DNA of 48,688 nucleotides, from positions 1-48,688 of the forward strand of contig MNES01000051.1 in the NCBI GenBank assembly GCA_001917815.1, in the 5' to 3' direction. The DNA is from Chloroflexi bacterium 13_1_40CM_65_17 (lineage in GTDB: Bacteria > Chloroflexota > Dormibacteria > Dormibacterales > Dormibacteraceae). How positions within the stretch are numbered: the stretch's first letter is position 1; the number at the start of each line of letters is the position of its first letter. A program made the translations under genes and the position numbers. Below the pieces are notes generated by a model. That model searched no databases. It saw only the letters and a list, made by a program, of their open reading frames with translations, and was not told where the DNA came from. Of this stretch, positions 15,512 to 24,534 are shown one piece after another.

Positions 15512-16041
15512 ATGACAAATTCTAAGCTGGAAGAGTTCGCGCAGCTGATTCGGGCCTGGCCCGGGCTTATGGCCAGGACGGACCGGGCGCTGATCGACGA
15601 TGGCCTCGTGCTGTTGGACCATCTCGGCAGCGCGCGAAGCCTGGTCGACGTGGGGTCCGGGGCAGGCCTGCCGGGAATCCCGATCAAGATCGAACGGCCT
15701 GACCTGGACGTGACGCTCATCGAGGCCGACCAGTCGAAGGCGGCCTTCCTCGTCCATGCGTGCGCGGCGCTCCAGCTCCAGCACGTCTGCCGGTGTTGGT
15801 GGAGCTGTGCCTGCCCCTGGTGAGAATCGGCGGGCGCCTGCTGGCGCAGAAGACGGAGGCCGAGGATCCCGCGGCAGCTAGGCACGCGATCGAGCTTCTG
15901 GGAGGCGAGCTGCTCGAGGTGCACGCATCGCCGTCGGCGGCGCGAGGTGCCGGAACGATAGTCGAGATCGGCAAATCGCGATGGACGCCAGAGCGCTACC
16001 CACGGCGCCCTGGCATCCCTGCCCGCAAACCCCTCGGATAA
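15512..16041 (+). pseudogene. rsmG: 16S rRNA (guanine-N7)-methyltransferase RsmG, with internal deletion and frameshift
   Basis: The 5' part reads KLEEFAQLIRAWPG, SLVDVGSGAGLPGIPIKIERPDL and VTLIEADQSKAAFLVHA, the SAM-binding half of RsmG/GidB. After LQLQHV, at about 15786, the sequence jumps into another frame with LPVLVELCLPLVRIGGRLLAQK, then ELLGGELLEV and RYPRRPGIPARKPLG, the normal C-terminus. The roughly 30-40 residues that usually join these parts, including the second half of the SAM pocket, are missing, and the junction is out of frame. The gene cannot make an active enzyme as given. Natural loss is plausible because rsmG is dispensable in many bacteria, but a misassembly would look the same. 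Confidence 0.8.
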
Positions 16042-16059
16042 CCGAGGAGGGACTACCGA

Positions 16060-17139
16060 CTAGCTCAGTACCGGTTTGCCGCCTGCCTGGATGGTCTTGA
16101 GGTTGGTGAGCGCGAGGGTCTGCACCGGCTTGGGCAGCGCGGCATATTGGAGCGACGTCCCCTCGGTCTGACCGTCCGTGACCAGCCACTTGAACAGGTT
16201 GGCCAGAGCCTTGCCCTTGCCGGCATCGCTGACCGATGTCGGCAGTATCACCCAGCTGAAGCCTGCGAGCGGATACGTGTCGGCGCCGGCCATGTTGGTG
16301 ATGGAGAAGTTGGAAGGGCTGACGTCGGAGTTGTGCGAGGCGGCGGCGGTCGCGCCGGCGACGCTCGCCTGCACGAAGTTACCGTCGGCGTTCTTGATGT
16401 AAGCCTGGCTCATGCCGGTCTGAACCACATACGCGAGCTCGACGTAACCGATCGCACCCGCCGTCGACGTCACAGCCTGCGCAACTCCCTGGTTGCCGCT
16501 GCCGCCGATGCCGGCCGGCCACGAGACCGCCTTGCCGACGCCCACCCTCGACTTCCACTCGGGCGAAACCTTGGCGAGATAGTCGGTGAAGTGGTAGCTG
16601 GTGCCGCTGCCATCGGAGCGATGGACGACCTGGATCGCGCTGCTGGGAAGGCTCACGCCGGAGTTCATCGCGGTGATCGCGGGGTCATTCCACTTCGTGA
16701 TGCGACCGAGATAGATGTTCGCGAGTGTCGGGCCGTCGAGCTGAAGCTTGCTGACCCCCGACAGGTTGTACGCAACCGAGATGACGCCAAGGGTCGTCGG
16801 CACCTGAACCAGCGCGGTCGCACCGCCCGGAACCTTGGCGATGTCAGCGTCAGTCATTGGCACGTCGCTGGCGCCGAAGTCAACGGTGCCTTTTTGAAAC
16901 TGGGAGATGCCGGCGCCCGAGCCGACAGCCTGATAGTTGATCGTCACCTGGGGATACATCGTTGTGTAGTCGAAGAATGCCTTGGTATAGAACGGTGCCG
17001 GGAAAGTCGCGCCGGCGCCGGTGAGCGATCCGCTTCCCACGTCGACCGGTGACGGTGTTGCCGAGCCGCACGCGGCGGCGAACATCGCGGCCGCAACGCC
17101 GGCGAGCATCGCACGCCCAATTGGTCTGCCTGACAGCAT
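16060..17139 (-). CDS. pstS: Phosphate ABC transporter substrate-binding lipoprotein
   Basis: PstS (359 aa from the ATG at 17139) captures phosphate for PstCAB. A lipoprotein signal precedes Cys24 (AAMFAAACGS). The mature part has SLTGAGATFPAPFY, the PstS opening, then INYQAVGSGAGISQF, VDFGASDVPMTD, IYLGRITKWNDPAI and HRSDGSGTSYHFTDYL, all phosphate-binding loop sequences. A TTG five codons upstream also opens the frame, but GGAGGAGGG lies just before the ATG at 17139, which is preferred. It diverges from phoR across a PHO box; a TAGCTT box (17189-17184) on the minus strand is the likely -10. Confidence 0.95.
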   Translation of the reverse strand: MLSGRPIGRAMLAGVAAAMFAAACGSATPSPVDVGSGSLTGAGATFPAPFYTKAFFDYTTMYPQVTINYQAVGSGAGISQFQKGTVDFGASDVPMTDADIAKVPGGATALVQVPTTLGVISVAYNLSGVSKLQLDGPTLANIYLGRITKWNDPAITAMNSGVSLPSSAIQVVHRSDGSGTSYHFTDYLAKVSPEWKSRVGVGKAVSWPAGIGGSGNQGVAQAVTSTAGAIGYVELAYVVQTGMSQAYIKNADGNFVQASVAGATAAASHNSDVSPSNFSITNMAGADTYPLAGFSWVILPTSVSDAGKGKALANLFKWLVTDGQTEGTSLQYAALPKPVQTLALTNLKTIQAGGKPVLS

Positions 17140-17183
17140 CGAACCCTCCTCCAACCGTTTGAAACCGATGTCTGTTGGCTTTC

Positions 17184-17227
17184 AAGCTAGCGGGGCCCGT
17201 TTAAGGAGGGATTAACTCGTGCTTAAG
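17184..17227. promoter_or_regulatory. PHO box (three 11-bp-spaced repeats) and pstS -10 box
   Basis: TTTAAG (17200-17205), ATTAAC (17211-17216) and CTTAAG (17222-17227) are hexamers with a TTAA core starting exactly 11 bp apart, the periodicity of PhoB/PhoP sites. On the pstS side TAGCTT (minus strand, 17189-17184) lies 10 bp beyond the last repeat, so the box covers the -35 position of pstS. On the other side it is 23 bp from the phoR -10 box. The same three-repeat design recurs before pstB. Confidence 0.7.
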
Positions 17228-17250
17228 CATCCGCGCGATCGCGTCGCTCA

Positions 17251-17256
17251 TATACT
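17251..17256 (+). promoter_or_regulatory. -10 box (TATACT) of phoR
   Basis: TATACT ends 6 nt before the GTG start of the histidine kinase gene. There is no leader and no Shine-Dalgarno sequence. Confidence 0.55.
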
Positions 17257-17262
17257 CCGGCC

Positions 17263-18300
17263 GTGATCTGGGATCGAGGCCGCAACGAGCAGCAACCGGA
17301 AAGGCGGGTCGCGCAGCGCGATCCGTTTGGCGCGCTGCTCGAGAGCGCACCCGTCATGGCGCTCCTGCTGGATGCCGAAGGTCACGTCGTGGCCGCGAAC
17401 CGGGAGGCGCGCGAATTCTTCGAAATCGAGCAGGACCGATTGCCGGCAAGCCTGGTCGAGGTGACCCTGGAGGCAAGCCTGCTCGAGGTCCTCGACAGCA
17501 CCACCACGGAGGCCGAGGCCCACCTGGTGCACCATCGCCGCACCGTGCTCGTCAAGCTCGAGCCGGGAATGCGTGCCGGAGAAACCCTCATGTTCATGAC
17601 GGACGTCACCGAGCTGCGCCGGTTGGCGACGGTGCGCCAGGAGTTCGTGGCCAACCTGGTCCACGAGCTGAAGACCCCAATCACATCTTTGCGCCTCACC
17701 GCGGAGAGCCTGCTGGGCGACCCATCCCCGAAAGACCGGCACCGATTTGCGGACCGGCTGGTGAGGGAAGCGGATCTGCTTAGCAAGATCATCGACAACC
17801 TACGGCAGCTGGGCGACATCGAAGCCCGCACGATGGCGGTCGAGACGGCGCAGTTCGACCTGGGTGAGCTGGTGCTGGAAAGCGTGACCAGGCTTGGCAT
17901 CGAACGGCCGGTCAACACCGACATCCCCCCGTCCTTGAGCGTGACTAGCGACCGGCCGAAGCTGGTGCAGGCTCTGGACAACCTGCTCGACAACGCCGCC
18001 AAGTTCTCGCCTCCCGGCTCGGCGATCGATGTCACCGCCTCCGTAGCCGGTGACGAGGTGCTGGTCAGCGTCCGTGACCGCGGCCCCGGGATCTCTCCCG
18101 AGCACTGGAGCCGGGTTTTCGAACGCTTCTACAAGGTAGACCGCGCCCGCCCGCGCGAGGCAGGAGGCTTTGGGTTGGGGCTTGCGATCACCAAGCACCT
18201 GGTGCAGGTGCTGGGAGGACGGATCTGGACGGAAACTGCCCGGGACGGCGGCCAGGTGTTCACCATCGCCCTACCGCGGGAAGTCTTAACGAACCCATAA
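17263..18300 (+). CDS. phoR: Phosphate-responsive sensor histidine kinase (PhoR-like), soluble
   Basis: This 345-aa kinase has an N-terminal PAS domain (ESAPVMALLLDAEGHVVAANREAREFF, about residues 27-53, on to TDVTELRRL). The HisKA domain has FVANLVHELKTPITSL with phospho-acceptor His134. The HATPase domain has LDNLLDNAAKFSPPG (N box), VRDRGPGISPEHW (G1) and GGFGLGLAITKHLV (G2). No transmembrane segment is visible, unlike most PhoR proteins, so signal input is probably via the PAS domain or PhoU/Pst contact. It sits in the pst-phoU-phoB cluster, and its partner is almost certainly PhoB at 19852. The 3' end contains the first repeats of the second PHO box. Confidence 0.9.
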   Translation: MIWDRGRNEQQPERRVAQRDPFGALLESAPVMALLLDAEGHVVAANREAREFFEIEQDRLPASLVEVTLEASLLEVLDSTTTEAEAHLVHHRRTVLVKLEPGMRAGETLMFMTDVTELRRLATVRQEFVANLVHELKTPITSLRLTAESLLGDPSPKDRHRFADRLVREADLLSKIIDNLRQLGDIEARTMAVETAQFDLGELVLESVTRLGIERPVNTDIPPSLSVTSDRPKLVQALDNLLDNAAKFSPPGSAIDVTASVAGDEVLVSVRDRGPGISPEHWSRVFERFYKVDRARPREAGGFGLGLAITKHLVQVLGGRIWTETARDGGQVFTIALPREVLTNP

Positions 18301-18312
18301 ACCAGCGTTAAC
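18285..18312 (+). promoter_or_regulatory. PHO box upstream of pstB
   Basis: CTTAAC (18285-18290), CATAAA (18296-18301) and GTTAAC (18307-18312) start exactly 11 bp apart, overlapping the last codons of phoR. An 11-bp gap separates them from the TATTCT -10 box at 18324, the same layout as at pstS. PhoB bound here would occupy the -35 region. Confidence 0.7.
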
Positions 18313-18323
18313 CCGGGAGGCCG

Positions 18324-18329
18324 TATTCT
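18324..18329 (+). promoter_or_regulatory. -10 box (TATTCT) of the pstB-phoU-phoB-pstCA operon
   Basis: TATTCT ends 9 nt before the GTG at 18339. There is no recognisable -35 hexamer; the PHO box occupies that position, as expected for an activator-dependent promoter. Confidence 0.55.
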
Positions 18330-18338
18330 GCTCATCGA

Positions 18339-19181
18339 GTGGCGGACGCTAGACCGATCATTCAGCCTCTGGCGCGACTAGGGAGGCCCGAGCTTCGAGC
18401 GATGCCGGGATCCGCAGGAACGAAGCTCGAGGTCGGGTCCCTCTCCTTCTTCTATGGCAAGACGCGCGCCCTCAAGGACGTGACCTTCGACATTCCCGAA
18501 CGCCGCATCACGGCCATCATCGGGCCGTCGGGGTGCGGCAAGACCACGCTGTTGCGGGTCTTCAACCGTATGTACGATCTTGTGCCCGGCGCGCGAGCCC
18601 AGGGCACCGTGATGTTCGACGGGACGGACATCGTCACCACCACCAAGCTCCTCGACCTGCGGCAGAAGGTGGGCATGGTCTTTCAGCGTCCAAGCCCCTT
18701 CCCGATGTCGATTCGCGACAACGTCGCGTTCGGCCCGCGGCTCCTGGGCTGGAGCAAGACCCGCATCGACGACGTCGTTCGCCGAAGTCTCGAGGCCGCG
18801 GCCTTGTGGGACGAGGTCTCCGACCGGCTGGACGCCCCCGGCACCTCGCTCTCCGGTGGGCAGCAGCAGCGGCTGGTCATCGCGCGATGCCTCGCGGTGA
18901 GCCCCGAGGTGATCCTCATGGACGAGCCCTGTTCGGCGCTCGACCCGGTTGCGACACTGAAAATCGAAGACCTGATGGTCGAGCTGGCGCGGGACTACAC
19001 CATCGTCATCGTCACGCACAACATGCAGCAGGCAGCTCGCGTCTCCGACTTCACAGCCTTCATGCTCATGAACCCCGAGGGGCGGCATGGCGAGTTGATC
19101 GAGTTCGCGCCGACCGCCGATCTCTTCAATGCGCCGAGGGATCCGAGGACAGAGGCTTACATCACAGGGCGCTTCGGGTAA
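18339..19181 (+). CDS. pstB: Phosphate import ATP-binding protein
   Basis: PstB (280 aa) is the ATPase of the PstSCAB phosphate importer. It has Walker [10 protein letters not shown] (62-70), the Q loop [14 protein letters not shown], the signature [18 protein letters not shown], Walker [14 protein letters not shown], and the switch [11 protein letters not shown]. The GTG start gives about 21 extra N-terminal residues relative to the typical protein; an in-frame ATG at 18402 is an alternative. The TATTCT box 9 nt before the GTG and the PHO box above it favour the GTG. It is followed by phoU, phoB, pstC and pstA on the same strand. Confidence 0.95.
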   Translation: MADARPIIQPLARLGRPELRAMPGSAGTKLEVGSLSFFYGKTRALKDVTFDIPERRITAIIGPSGCGKTTLLRVFNRMYDLVPGARAQGTVMFDGTDIVTTTKLLDLRQKVGMVFQRPSPFPMSIRDNVAFGPRLLGWSKTRIDDVVRRSLEAAALWDEVSDRLDAPGTSLSGGQQQRLVIARCLAVSPEVILMDEPCSALDPVATLKIEDLMVELARDYTIVIVTHNMQQAARVSDFTAFMLMNPEGRHGELIEFAPTADLFNAPRDPRTEAYITGRFG

Positions 19182-19192
19182 TTGATATCTAA

Positions 19193-19851
19193 TTGCCTCG
19201 CCTGACATTCGAAAAAGAGCTCGCGAGCCTTCGCGAATCGGTGGTCCGCATGGGCACCCTCGTGGAGTCGCAGATCGAAGCGTCCCTCGATGCATTACGT
19301 CGACGGGATGGCGCCGCAGCGGAGAAGGTCCGCTCGCAGGACCAATATCTCAACGAGCTCTTCAAGCAGATCCGCGAGCAGATATTCATGGTCATCGCCA
19401 CGCAGCAGCCGGTGGCACGAGACCTGCGCCGCCTGATGGGCATCCAGTACATCGCCACGGAGCTCGAGCGGATGGGCGACTACGCCGTCCGCATCGGCCG
19501 CATGACCAAGACGCTCGTCGGGCTTCCTGACCGGCCGCTCCGCGCGGAGTTTGGGTTGATGGGAGACCTTGCAATCGGCCAGGTGCACGACATCCTGGAG
19601 GCCCTCATCGACGAAAACGAGGCGCATGCCCGCGAGGTCGCCGGCCGCGACAACGAGATCGATCGCCTCTATCACCGCACATTCGACGAGCTCATATCTG
19701 AGATGGGCAGGGGCAACACCGATTCCGATGGCGCGCTCAGGGCGGTGACGCTGCTGCTGGTCGCCCACAACCTCGAACGGATCGCCGACCGGGTCACGAA
19801 CGTGGCCGAGGACATCGTGTTTCTCGAAACGGGCCAGGTGGTGGAGCTGGG

Positions 19852-19855
<4 letters not shown>
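19193..19855 (+). CDS. phoU: Phosphate signalling complex protein PhoU
   Basis: PhoU (220 aa) is a two-repeat helical protein that links Pst transport to PhoR signalling. It has the family start FEKELASLRESVVRMGTLVE, a first repeat with RDLRRLMGIQYIATELERMGDYAV, and a second with LRAVTLLLVAHNLERIADRVTNVAED. The start is a TTG at 19193. Its stop overlaps the phoB ATG (ATGA). Confidence 0.95.
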
Positions 19856-20605
<750 letters not shown>

Positions 20606-20625
<20 letters not shown>

Positions 20626-21556
20626 CGCGGCCGTCGCGCCCGTCGAGATCCCCCGGCCCCCAGACCGTTATCGGACGTTCACCGCCTTCGTGAGCTGGGC
20701 GGCACCGGCATCGCTCATCCTCATCGTCGCGGTCCTCATCCAGCAGGCGTGGCCATCGGTGACCAGGTTTGGAGCCGGCTTTCTGATCGGCACCGAATGG
20801 AACCAGGTGACCAACAGCTTCGGCGCTCTTCCTTTCATCTTCGGAACCGTCGTCACGAGCGCAATCGCGCTGGCAATCGCTCTTCCGGTCGGGGTCGCCG
20901 TCGCGGTTCTTCTTGCGGAGCCCGGAGCGCAGGGCGTGCGTGGAGCGCTCGGCACGGGCATCGAGCTCCTGGCGGCGATCCCAAGCGTCGTTTACGGCAT
21001 CTGGGCCCTGTATGTGCTCGCGCCGTGGACGCTGCTGCACATCGAGACTCCCGTCACAGACCGCTTGGGCTTCATTCCATTCCTGGGCGGCGTTCCGCGG
21101 CAGACGAGCCTGTTCACCGCGTCGCTGGTGCTCGCGGTCATGATCCTACCCACCCTGTCGGCGGTCTCGCGGGACGTGATCCGATCGGTCCCCCGCGGTC
21201 TGCGCGAGTCAACCGTTGCGATCGGTGCCACATGGTGGGAGACGACCTGGCACGTGATCCTGCCGGCGGCGCGCGCCGGCATCTTCGGCGCCACCGTGCT
21301 CGCGCTCGGCCGCGCGCTGGCGGAGACGGTTGCCGTGGCGATGGTGATCGGCAACCGGCCCGAGATCCCCCATTCGGTGTTTTCGCCGGGCTACACCCTG
21401 GCGGCAGTCATCGCCAACGAGTTCGCAGAGGCGACCGGTGACATCTATCAGGGCGCGCTGGTCGAGATCGGGCTGGTCCTCATCCTGGTCACCCTGACGG
21501 TCAACGTCCTGGCCCTCCTGCTGGTCCAATCGGCGAGGGCGAGAGCGCTGGTATGA
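20606..21556 (+). CDS. pstC: Phosphate ABC transporter permease PstC
   Basis: PstC (316 aa) is an inner-membrane permease with six predicted helices. It has the EAA-type loop LRESTVAIGATWWETTWHVILPAARAG (split here as LRESTVAIGATWW and HVILPAARAG), plus FIFGTVVTSAIALAIALPVG, AAIPSVVYGIWALYVLAPW and ALGRALAETVAVAMVIGN, all typical of PstC. The TTG at 20606 is preceded by AGAGGA about 6 nt upstream and overlaps the phoB 3' end by 20 nt. The frame is open further upstream but lacks homology. Confidence 0.93.
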
Positions 21557-21563
21557 AAAACCT

Positions 21564-22418
21564 ATGAGACACATCGTCATGCGTCGATTCGGCAACACTT
21601 TCGCGCAGGGCGTGATGTACGCGTTCACCGTGCTCGCTCTCATCCCCCTCGGGCTGGTGCTTTGGTTCACCGCCTCCAACGGCCTGCCGGCGGTGTCCCA
21701 CCTGGAATTTTTTCTGAACTCGCAGCGGCCGACCGGAATTCCTGGCGGCGGGGTGGCCAACGCCATCGCCGGCACCGCGATCATCGTCGGCATCGCCTCG
21801 CTGGCCGCAATTCCAGTCGGCGTCCTGAGCGGCATCTACCTCGCCGAGTACGGGGCAGGTCGGTGGGCGAGCTGGGTCAGGCTGGCCAGCGACGTGCTGG
21901 TCGGCGCGCCTTCGATCGCGCTCGGTCTCTTTGCGTATGCGCTGGTGGTCGTGCCACAGCACCACTTCTCGGGAATCTCCGCCTCGGTCGCGTTGGCGAT
22001 CCTCATGCTCCCCGTCGTCGTTCGCACCACCGAAGGCGCAGTCGGGCTCATTCCCAATGGACTGCGCGAGTCAGGCCTTGCTCTTGGCCTGCCCCGATGG
22101 CGGGTGTCGCTGCAGCTCATACTGCCGGCTGCCGCCCCGGGCGTGATCACGGGAGCGCTGCTCGCGGTCGCGCGAGCCGCGGGCGAGACGGCGCCGGTGC
22201 TGTTCACGGCTTTCGGCAACCAGTTCCTGACGTTGGACCCGAACCGTTTCATGTCGACGCTGCCGCTCGTGGTCTTCCGCGACGCCCTGACGCCATACAA
22301 AGACCTGCAGCAGGAAGCGTGGGGCGCCGCGCTCGTGCTGGTGGTGATGGTGCTGGTGATCAACCTCGGCAGTCGCTGGGTGTTGCGACGCCAGATCCGC
22401 CTGGCGAGGCAGTTGTAG
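21564..22418 (+). CDS. pstA: Phosphate ABC transporter permease PstA
   Basis: PstA (284 aa) is the second permease of the phosphate importer. Hydrophobic helices surround GGVANAIAGTAIIVGIASLAA, IYLAEYGAG, LVGAPSIALGLFAYALVV, the EAA loop LRESGLALGLPRWRVSLQLILP (read in two parts) and AVARAAGETAPVLFTAFGNQF. The ATG at 21564 follows the pstC stop by 7 nt. It is the last gene of the pst operon; a 130-bp gap follows. Confidence 0.94.
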   Translation: MRHIVMRRFGNTFAQGVMYAFTVLALIPLGLVLWFTASNGLPAVSHLEFFLNSQRPTGIPGGGVANAIAGTAIIVGIASLAAIPVGVLSGIYLAEYGAGRWASWVRLASDVLVGAPSIALGLFAYALVVVPQHHFSGISASVALAILMLPVVVRTTEGAVGLIPNGLRESGLALGLPRWRVSLQLILPAAAPGVITGALLAVARAAGETAPVLFTAFGNQFLTLDPNRFMSTLPLVVFRDALTPYKDLQQEAWGAALVLVVMVLVINLGSRWVLRRQIRLARQL

Positions 22419-22548
22419 CGGCGCAGGGTTTTCATTAAGGTTGTTGGAACCCGGGGGCCTGCGCAGGTAAACTCAGAGCCCTGTGTCGATCGCATCGGTA
22501 AATGAATAGAAGACGTCCTACCCCGCCGATCAACCAGACGAAGGAGCA

Positions 22549-22977
22549 ATGTTGGCCACCAAAATCCTCGAGTTGACCGATGTGAGCGTGATCCGTGCGG
22601 CAGGCGGAGTCGTCTATCGCACCGATCCATCCGGCGAGACCGAGTTCGCGATCATCCATCGCCCTGCCTATGACGACTGGACGCTGCCCAAGGGCAAGGT
22701 CGAGCCCGACGAGTCGCCGGAGGACTGCGCCCTGCGCGAGGTGCGCGAGGAGACCGGGCTGCGCTGCGAGATCGAGCGGCCGCTCGGCTGCACCGCCTAC
22801 GTCGACCGGCGCGGGCGCGACAAGGTGGCGTGCTACTGGCTCATGGAGGCAAAGGGCGGGCGGTTCCGGTCGGGGATCGAAGTCGACAAGCTGGCCTGGT
22901 TGCCCGTTGCCGACGCGATCAACCGGTTGACATACCCGCGCGACAAGAAGCTGCTGGAGCAGCAAGACATCCCCTAG
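22549..22977 (+). CDS. NUDIX hydrolase (MutT/diadenosine polyphosphatase-like)
   Basis: This 142-aa NUDIX protein begins its domain with IRAAGGVVYRTDPSGE. The NUDIX box runs from GKVEPDE through SPEDCALREVREETGL (about residues 49-71), keeping the REVxEExG acidic helix. PKGK before the box and YWLMEAKGG after it resemble the Ap4A hydrolase/MutT1 type found next to phosphate or polyphosphate genes in actinobacteria. AAGGAG lies only 2 nt before the ATG; a TTG immediately after it has better spacing (5 nt), so the true start may be 22552. A TAAACT box about 80 nt upstream is a possible promoter. Confidence 0.88.
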   Translation: MLATKILELTDVSVIRAAGGVVYRTDPSGETEFAIIHRPAYDDWTLPKGKVEPDESPEDCALREVREETGLRCEIERPLGCTAYVDRRGRDKVACYWLMEAKGGRFRSGIEVDKLAWLPVADAINRLTYPRDKKLLEQQDIP

Positions 22978-23003
22978 ACACCGGGCCGCGCCGCACCACT
23001 CGG

Positions 23004-23009
23004 TAAGCT
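23004..23009 (+). promoter_or_regulatory. -10 box (TAAGCT) of the thi genes
   Basis: TAAGCT ends 3 nt before the first and 6 nt before the second of two tandem GTG codons. The 6-nt spacing seen at several other genes favours the second GTG (23016). Confidence 0.45.
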
Positions 23010-23015
23010 GAGGTG

Positions 23016-23810
23016 GTGCAAACCGTGACCGCCGACCGGCTGGTGATCGCCGGCGTCGAGCTTCGCTCGCGCCTGTTCCTCGGAACAGGCAAGTACGCCG
23101 ACAACGAGACGATGCTCGGGGCCCTTGAAGCGTCAGGTTGCGAAGTCGTGACTGTGGCGCTGCGCCGCCTCGACCTCGACGATCCCAAGAAGAAAACGAT
23201 CCTCGATGTCATCGATTGGAAGCGATTCCGAATCCTTCCGAACACGGCGGGTTGCCGCACGGCCGACGAGGCCATCCGCATCGCCCGCCTTGCGCGCTCG
23301 ATGGGGCTGTCGGAGTGGGTGAAGCTCGAAGTCATCCCGGACCCGCGCTACCTGTTCCCCGACCCCGAGGAGACGCTGAAGGCCGCGCGATCGCTCGTGA
23401 CCGAGGGCTTCAAGGTGCTGCCCTACATCAACGCGGATCCCGTGCTGGCGAAGAAGCTCGAGGAGATCGGAACGGTCACCGTCATGCCGCTGGGTTCGCC
23501 CATCGGCTCGGCTCAGGGTCTGCAGACTCTGCAGCAGATTCGCATCATCATCGACCAGGCGAAGGTGCCCGTCGTCGTCGACGCCGGAATCGGCTCGCCG
23601 TCGGACGCGGCGCTCGCCATGGAGATCGGAGCCCACGCTGTGTTGGTCAACACAGCGATCGCGCTTGCCCAGGACCCGCAGCTGATGGCCGAGGCGATCG
23701 CCGGCGGCGTCGAGGCGGGCCGTAAGGCATACAGCGCCGGCCTCATCCCCAAAGGCGAACGCGCAAGCCCGAGCTCCCCCACCGAGGGCATCTCGCGCCC
23801 CGCCGGCTAG
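23016..23810 (+). CDS. thiG: Thiazole synthase
   Basis: ThiG (264 aa) condenses 1-deoxy-xylulose-5-phosphate, dehydroglycine and ThiS thiocarboxylate into the thiazole of thiamine. Landmarks are [66 protein letters not shown] with the Schiff-base Lys, [36 protein letters not shown], and [13 protein letters not shown]. Two tandem GTG codons could start it (23013 or 23016). thiE and thiS follow, but thiF, thiO/thiH and thiC are not in the window. Confidence 0.95.
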   Translation: MQTVTADRLVIAGVELRSRLFLGTGKYADNETMLGALEASGCEVVTVALRRLDLDDPKKKTILDVIDWKRFRILPNTAGCRTADEAIRIARLARSMGLSEWVKLEVIPDPRYLFPDPEETLKAARSLVTEGFKVLPYINADPVLAKKLEEIGTVTVMPLGSPIGSAQGLQTLQQIRIIIDQAKVPVVVDAGIGSPSDAALAMEIGAHAVLVNTAIALAQDPQLMAEAIAGGVEAGRKAYSAGLIPKGERASPSSPTEGISRPAG

Positions 23811-23824
23811 TCACTCCAGTCGCG

Positions 23825-24331
23825 ATGGCGATCGTGACGAGCGCGAGCGCAGGCATGAGGGCGGCCGGGCGCGCCACGATCCTCCAGTTGCGTGACCCAG
23901 GCTCGATCGCGCGTGCGATCGAGGAAGTGGCGGTCGAGCTCGTGGCGACGTCCCCGGTTCCCGTCGTCATCAGCTCGCGATGCGATATCGCTCTGGCCGT
24001 CGGGGCAGCCGGCGTCAATCTGCCCGAAAGCGACATCTCCGTCGAGACCGCTCGCGGCCTGCTGGGCGAGCGGCTGGTCGGACGGTCCGTGCATTCGGTC
24101 GATGGCGCGTTGCGCGCCGAGACCGAGGGTGCGGACTACGTGATCTTCGGTCCGGTCTGGGCCAGCGCGAGCCATGCTGCGTCCGAGCCCGCGGGCATCG
24201 CCGCGCTGGCCGAGGTCGCGCGCAGTGTCCGCATCCCGGTGCTCGCGATCGGTGGCGTCACGGAGGAGCGCATCGCAGAGTGCCTGGGCGCGGGCGCTGC
24301 CGGCTACGCCGCGATCCGGTTGTTCGAATGA
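23825..24331 (+). CDS. thiE: Thiamine phosphate synthase (ThiE/TenI family), short form
   Basis: The 168-aa TIM-barrel protein keeps ThiE landmarks: ILQLRDPGSIARAIEE, PVPVVISSRCDIALAVGAAGVNLPESD, VGRSVHSVDGALRAETEGADYVIFGPVWASASH, and RIPVLAIGGVTEERIAECLGAGAAG. It is about 40 residues shorter than typical ThiE, mainly at the N-terminus, so TenI-like activity (thiazole tautomerase) is an alternative. Its place between thiG and thiS supports either. The stop overlaps thiS as ATGA. Confidence 0.82.
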   Translation: MAIVTSASAGMRAAGRATILQLRDPGSIARAIEEVAVELVATSPVPVVISSRCDIALAVGAAGVNLPESDISVETARGLLGERLVGRSVHSVDGALRAETEGADYVIFGPVWASASHAASEPAGIAALAEVARSVRIPVLAIGGVTEERIAECLGAGAAGYAAIRLFE

Positions 24332-24534
24332 TTTCTTTGCAGATCAACGGCCGGCACGTCGAGCTCGAAGGCCCGATCAGCCTGCTGGCCTATCTCGAAA
24401 AGCTGGACGTCAATCCACGCTCGGTCGCGGTCGAGCACAACGGGGTCATCATCGACCGATCCACCTACGCCGACGCCCGCCTCGACGATGGCGACGTGGT
24501 CGAGATCGTGCGCATGGTCGGCGGTGGCGCTTAG
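24328..24534 (+). CDS. thiS: Sulfur carrier protein ThiS
   Basis: The 68-aa ubiquitin-like protein carries sulfur to ThiG. It has ISLQINGRHVELEG, LLAYLEKLDVNPRSVAVEHNG and the end RLDDGDVVEIVRMVGGGA. ThiS normally ends exactly in Gly-Gly, which ThiF adenylates; here an extra Ala follows three Gly, so the tail may need trimming. Its TAG overlaps the convergent murE TAA on the other strand (24531-24534). Confidence 0.9.
   Translation: MISLQINGRHVELEGPISLLAYLEKLDVNPRSVAVEHNGVIIDRSTYADARLDDGDVVEIVRMVGGGA

Noticed and set aside
17140-17154. TTG 17154 as the pstS start
   Set aside because: The bases after it are the Shine-Dalgarno sequence itself (GGAGGAGGG) serving the ATG at 17139.
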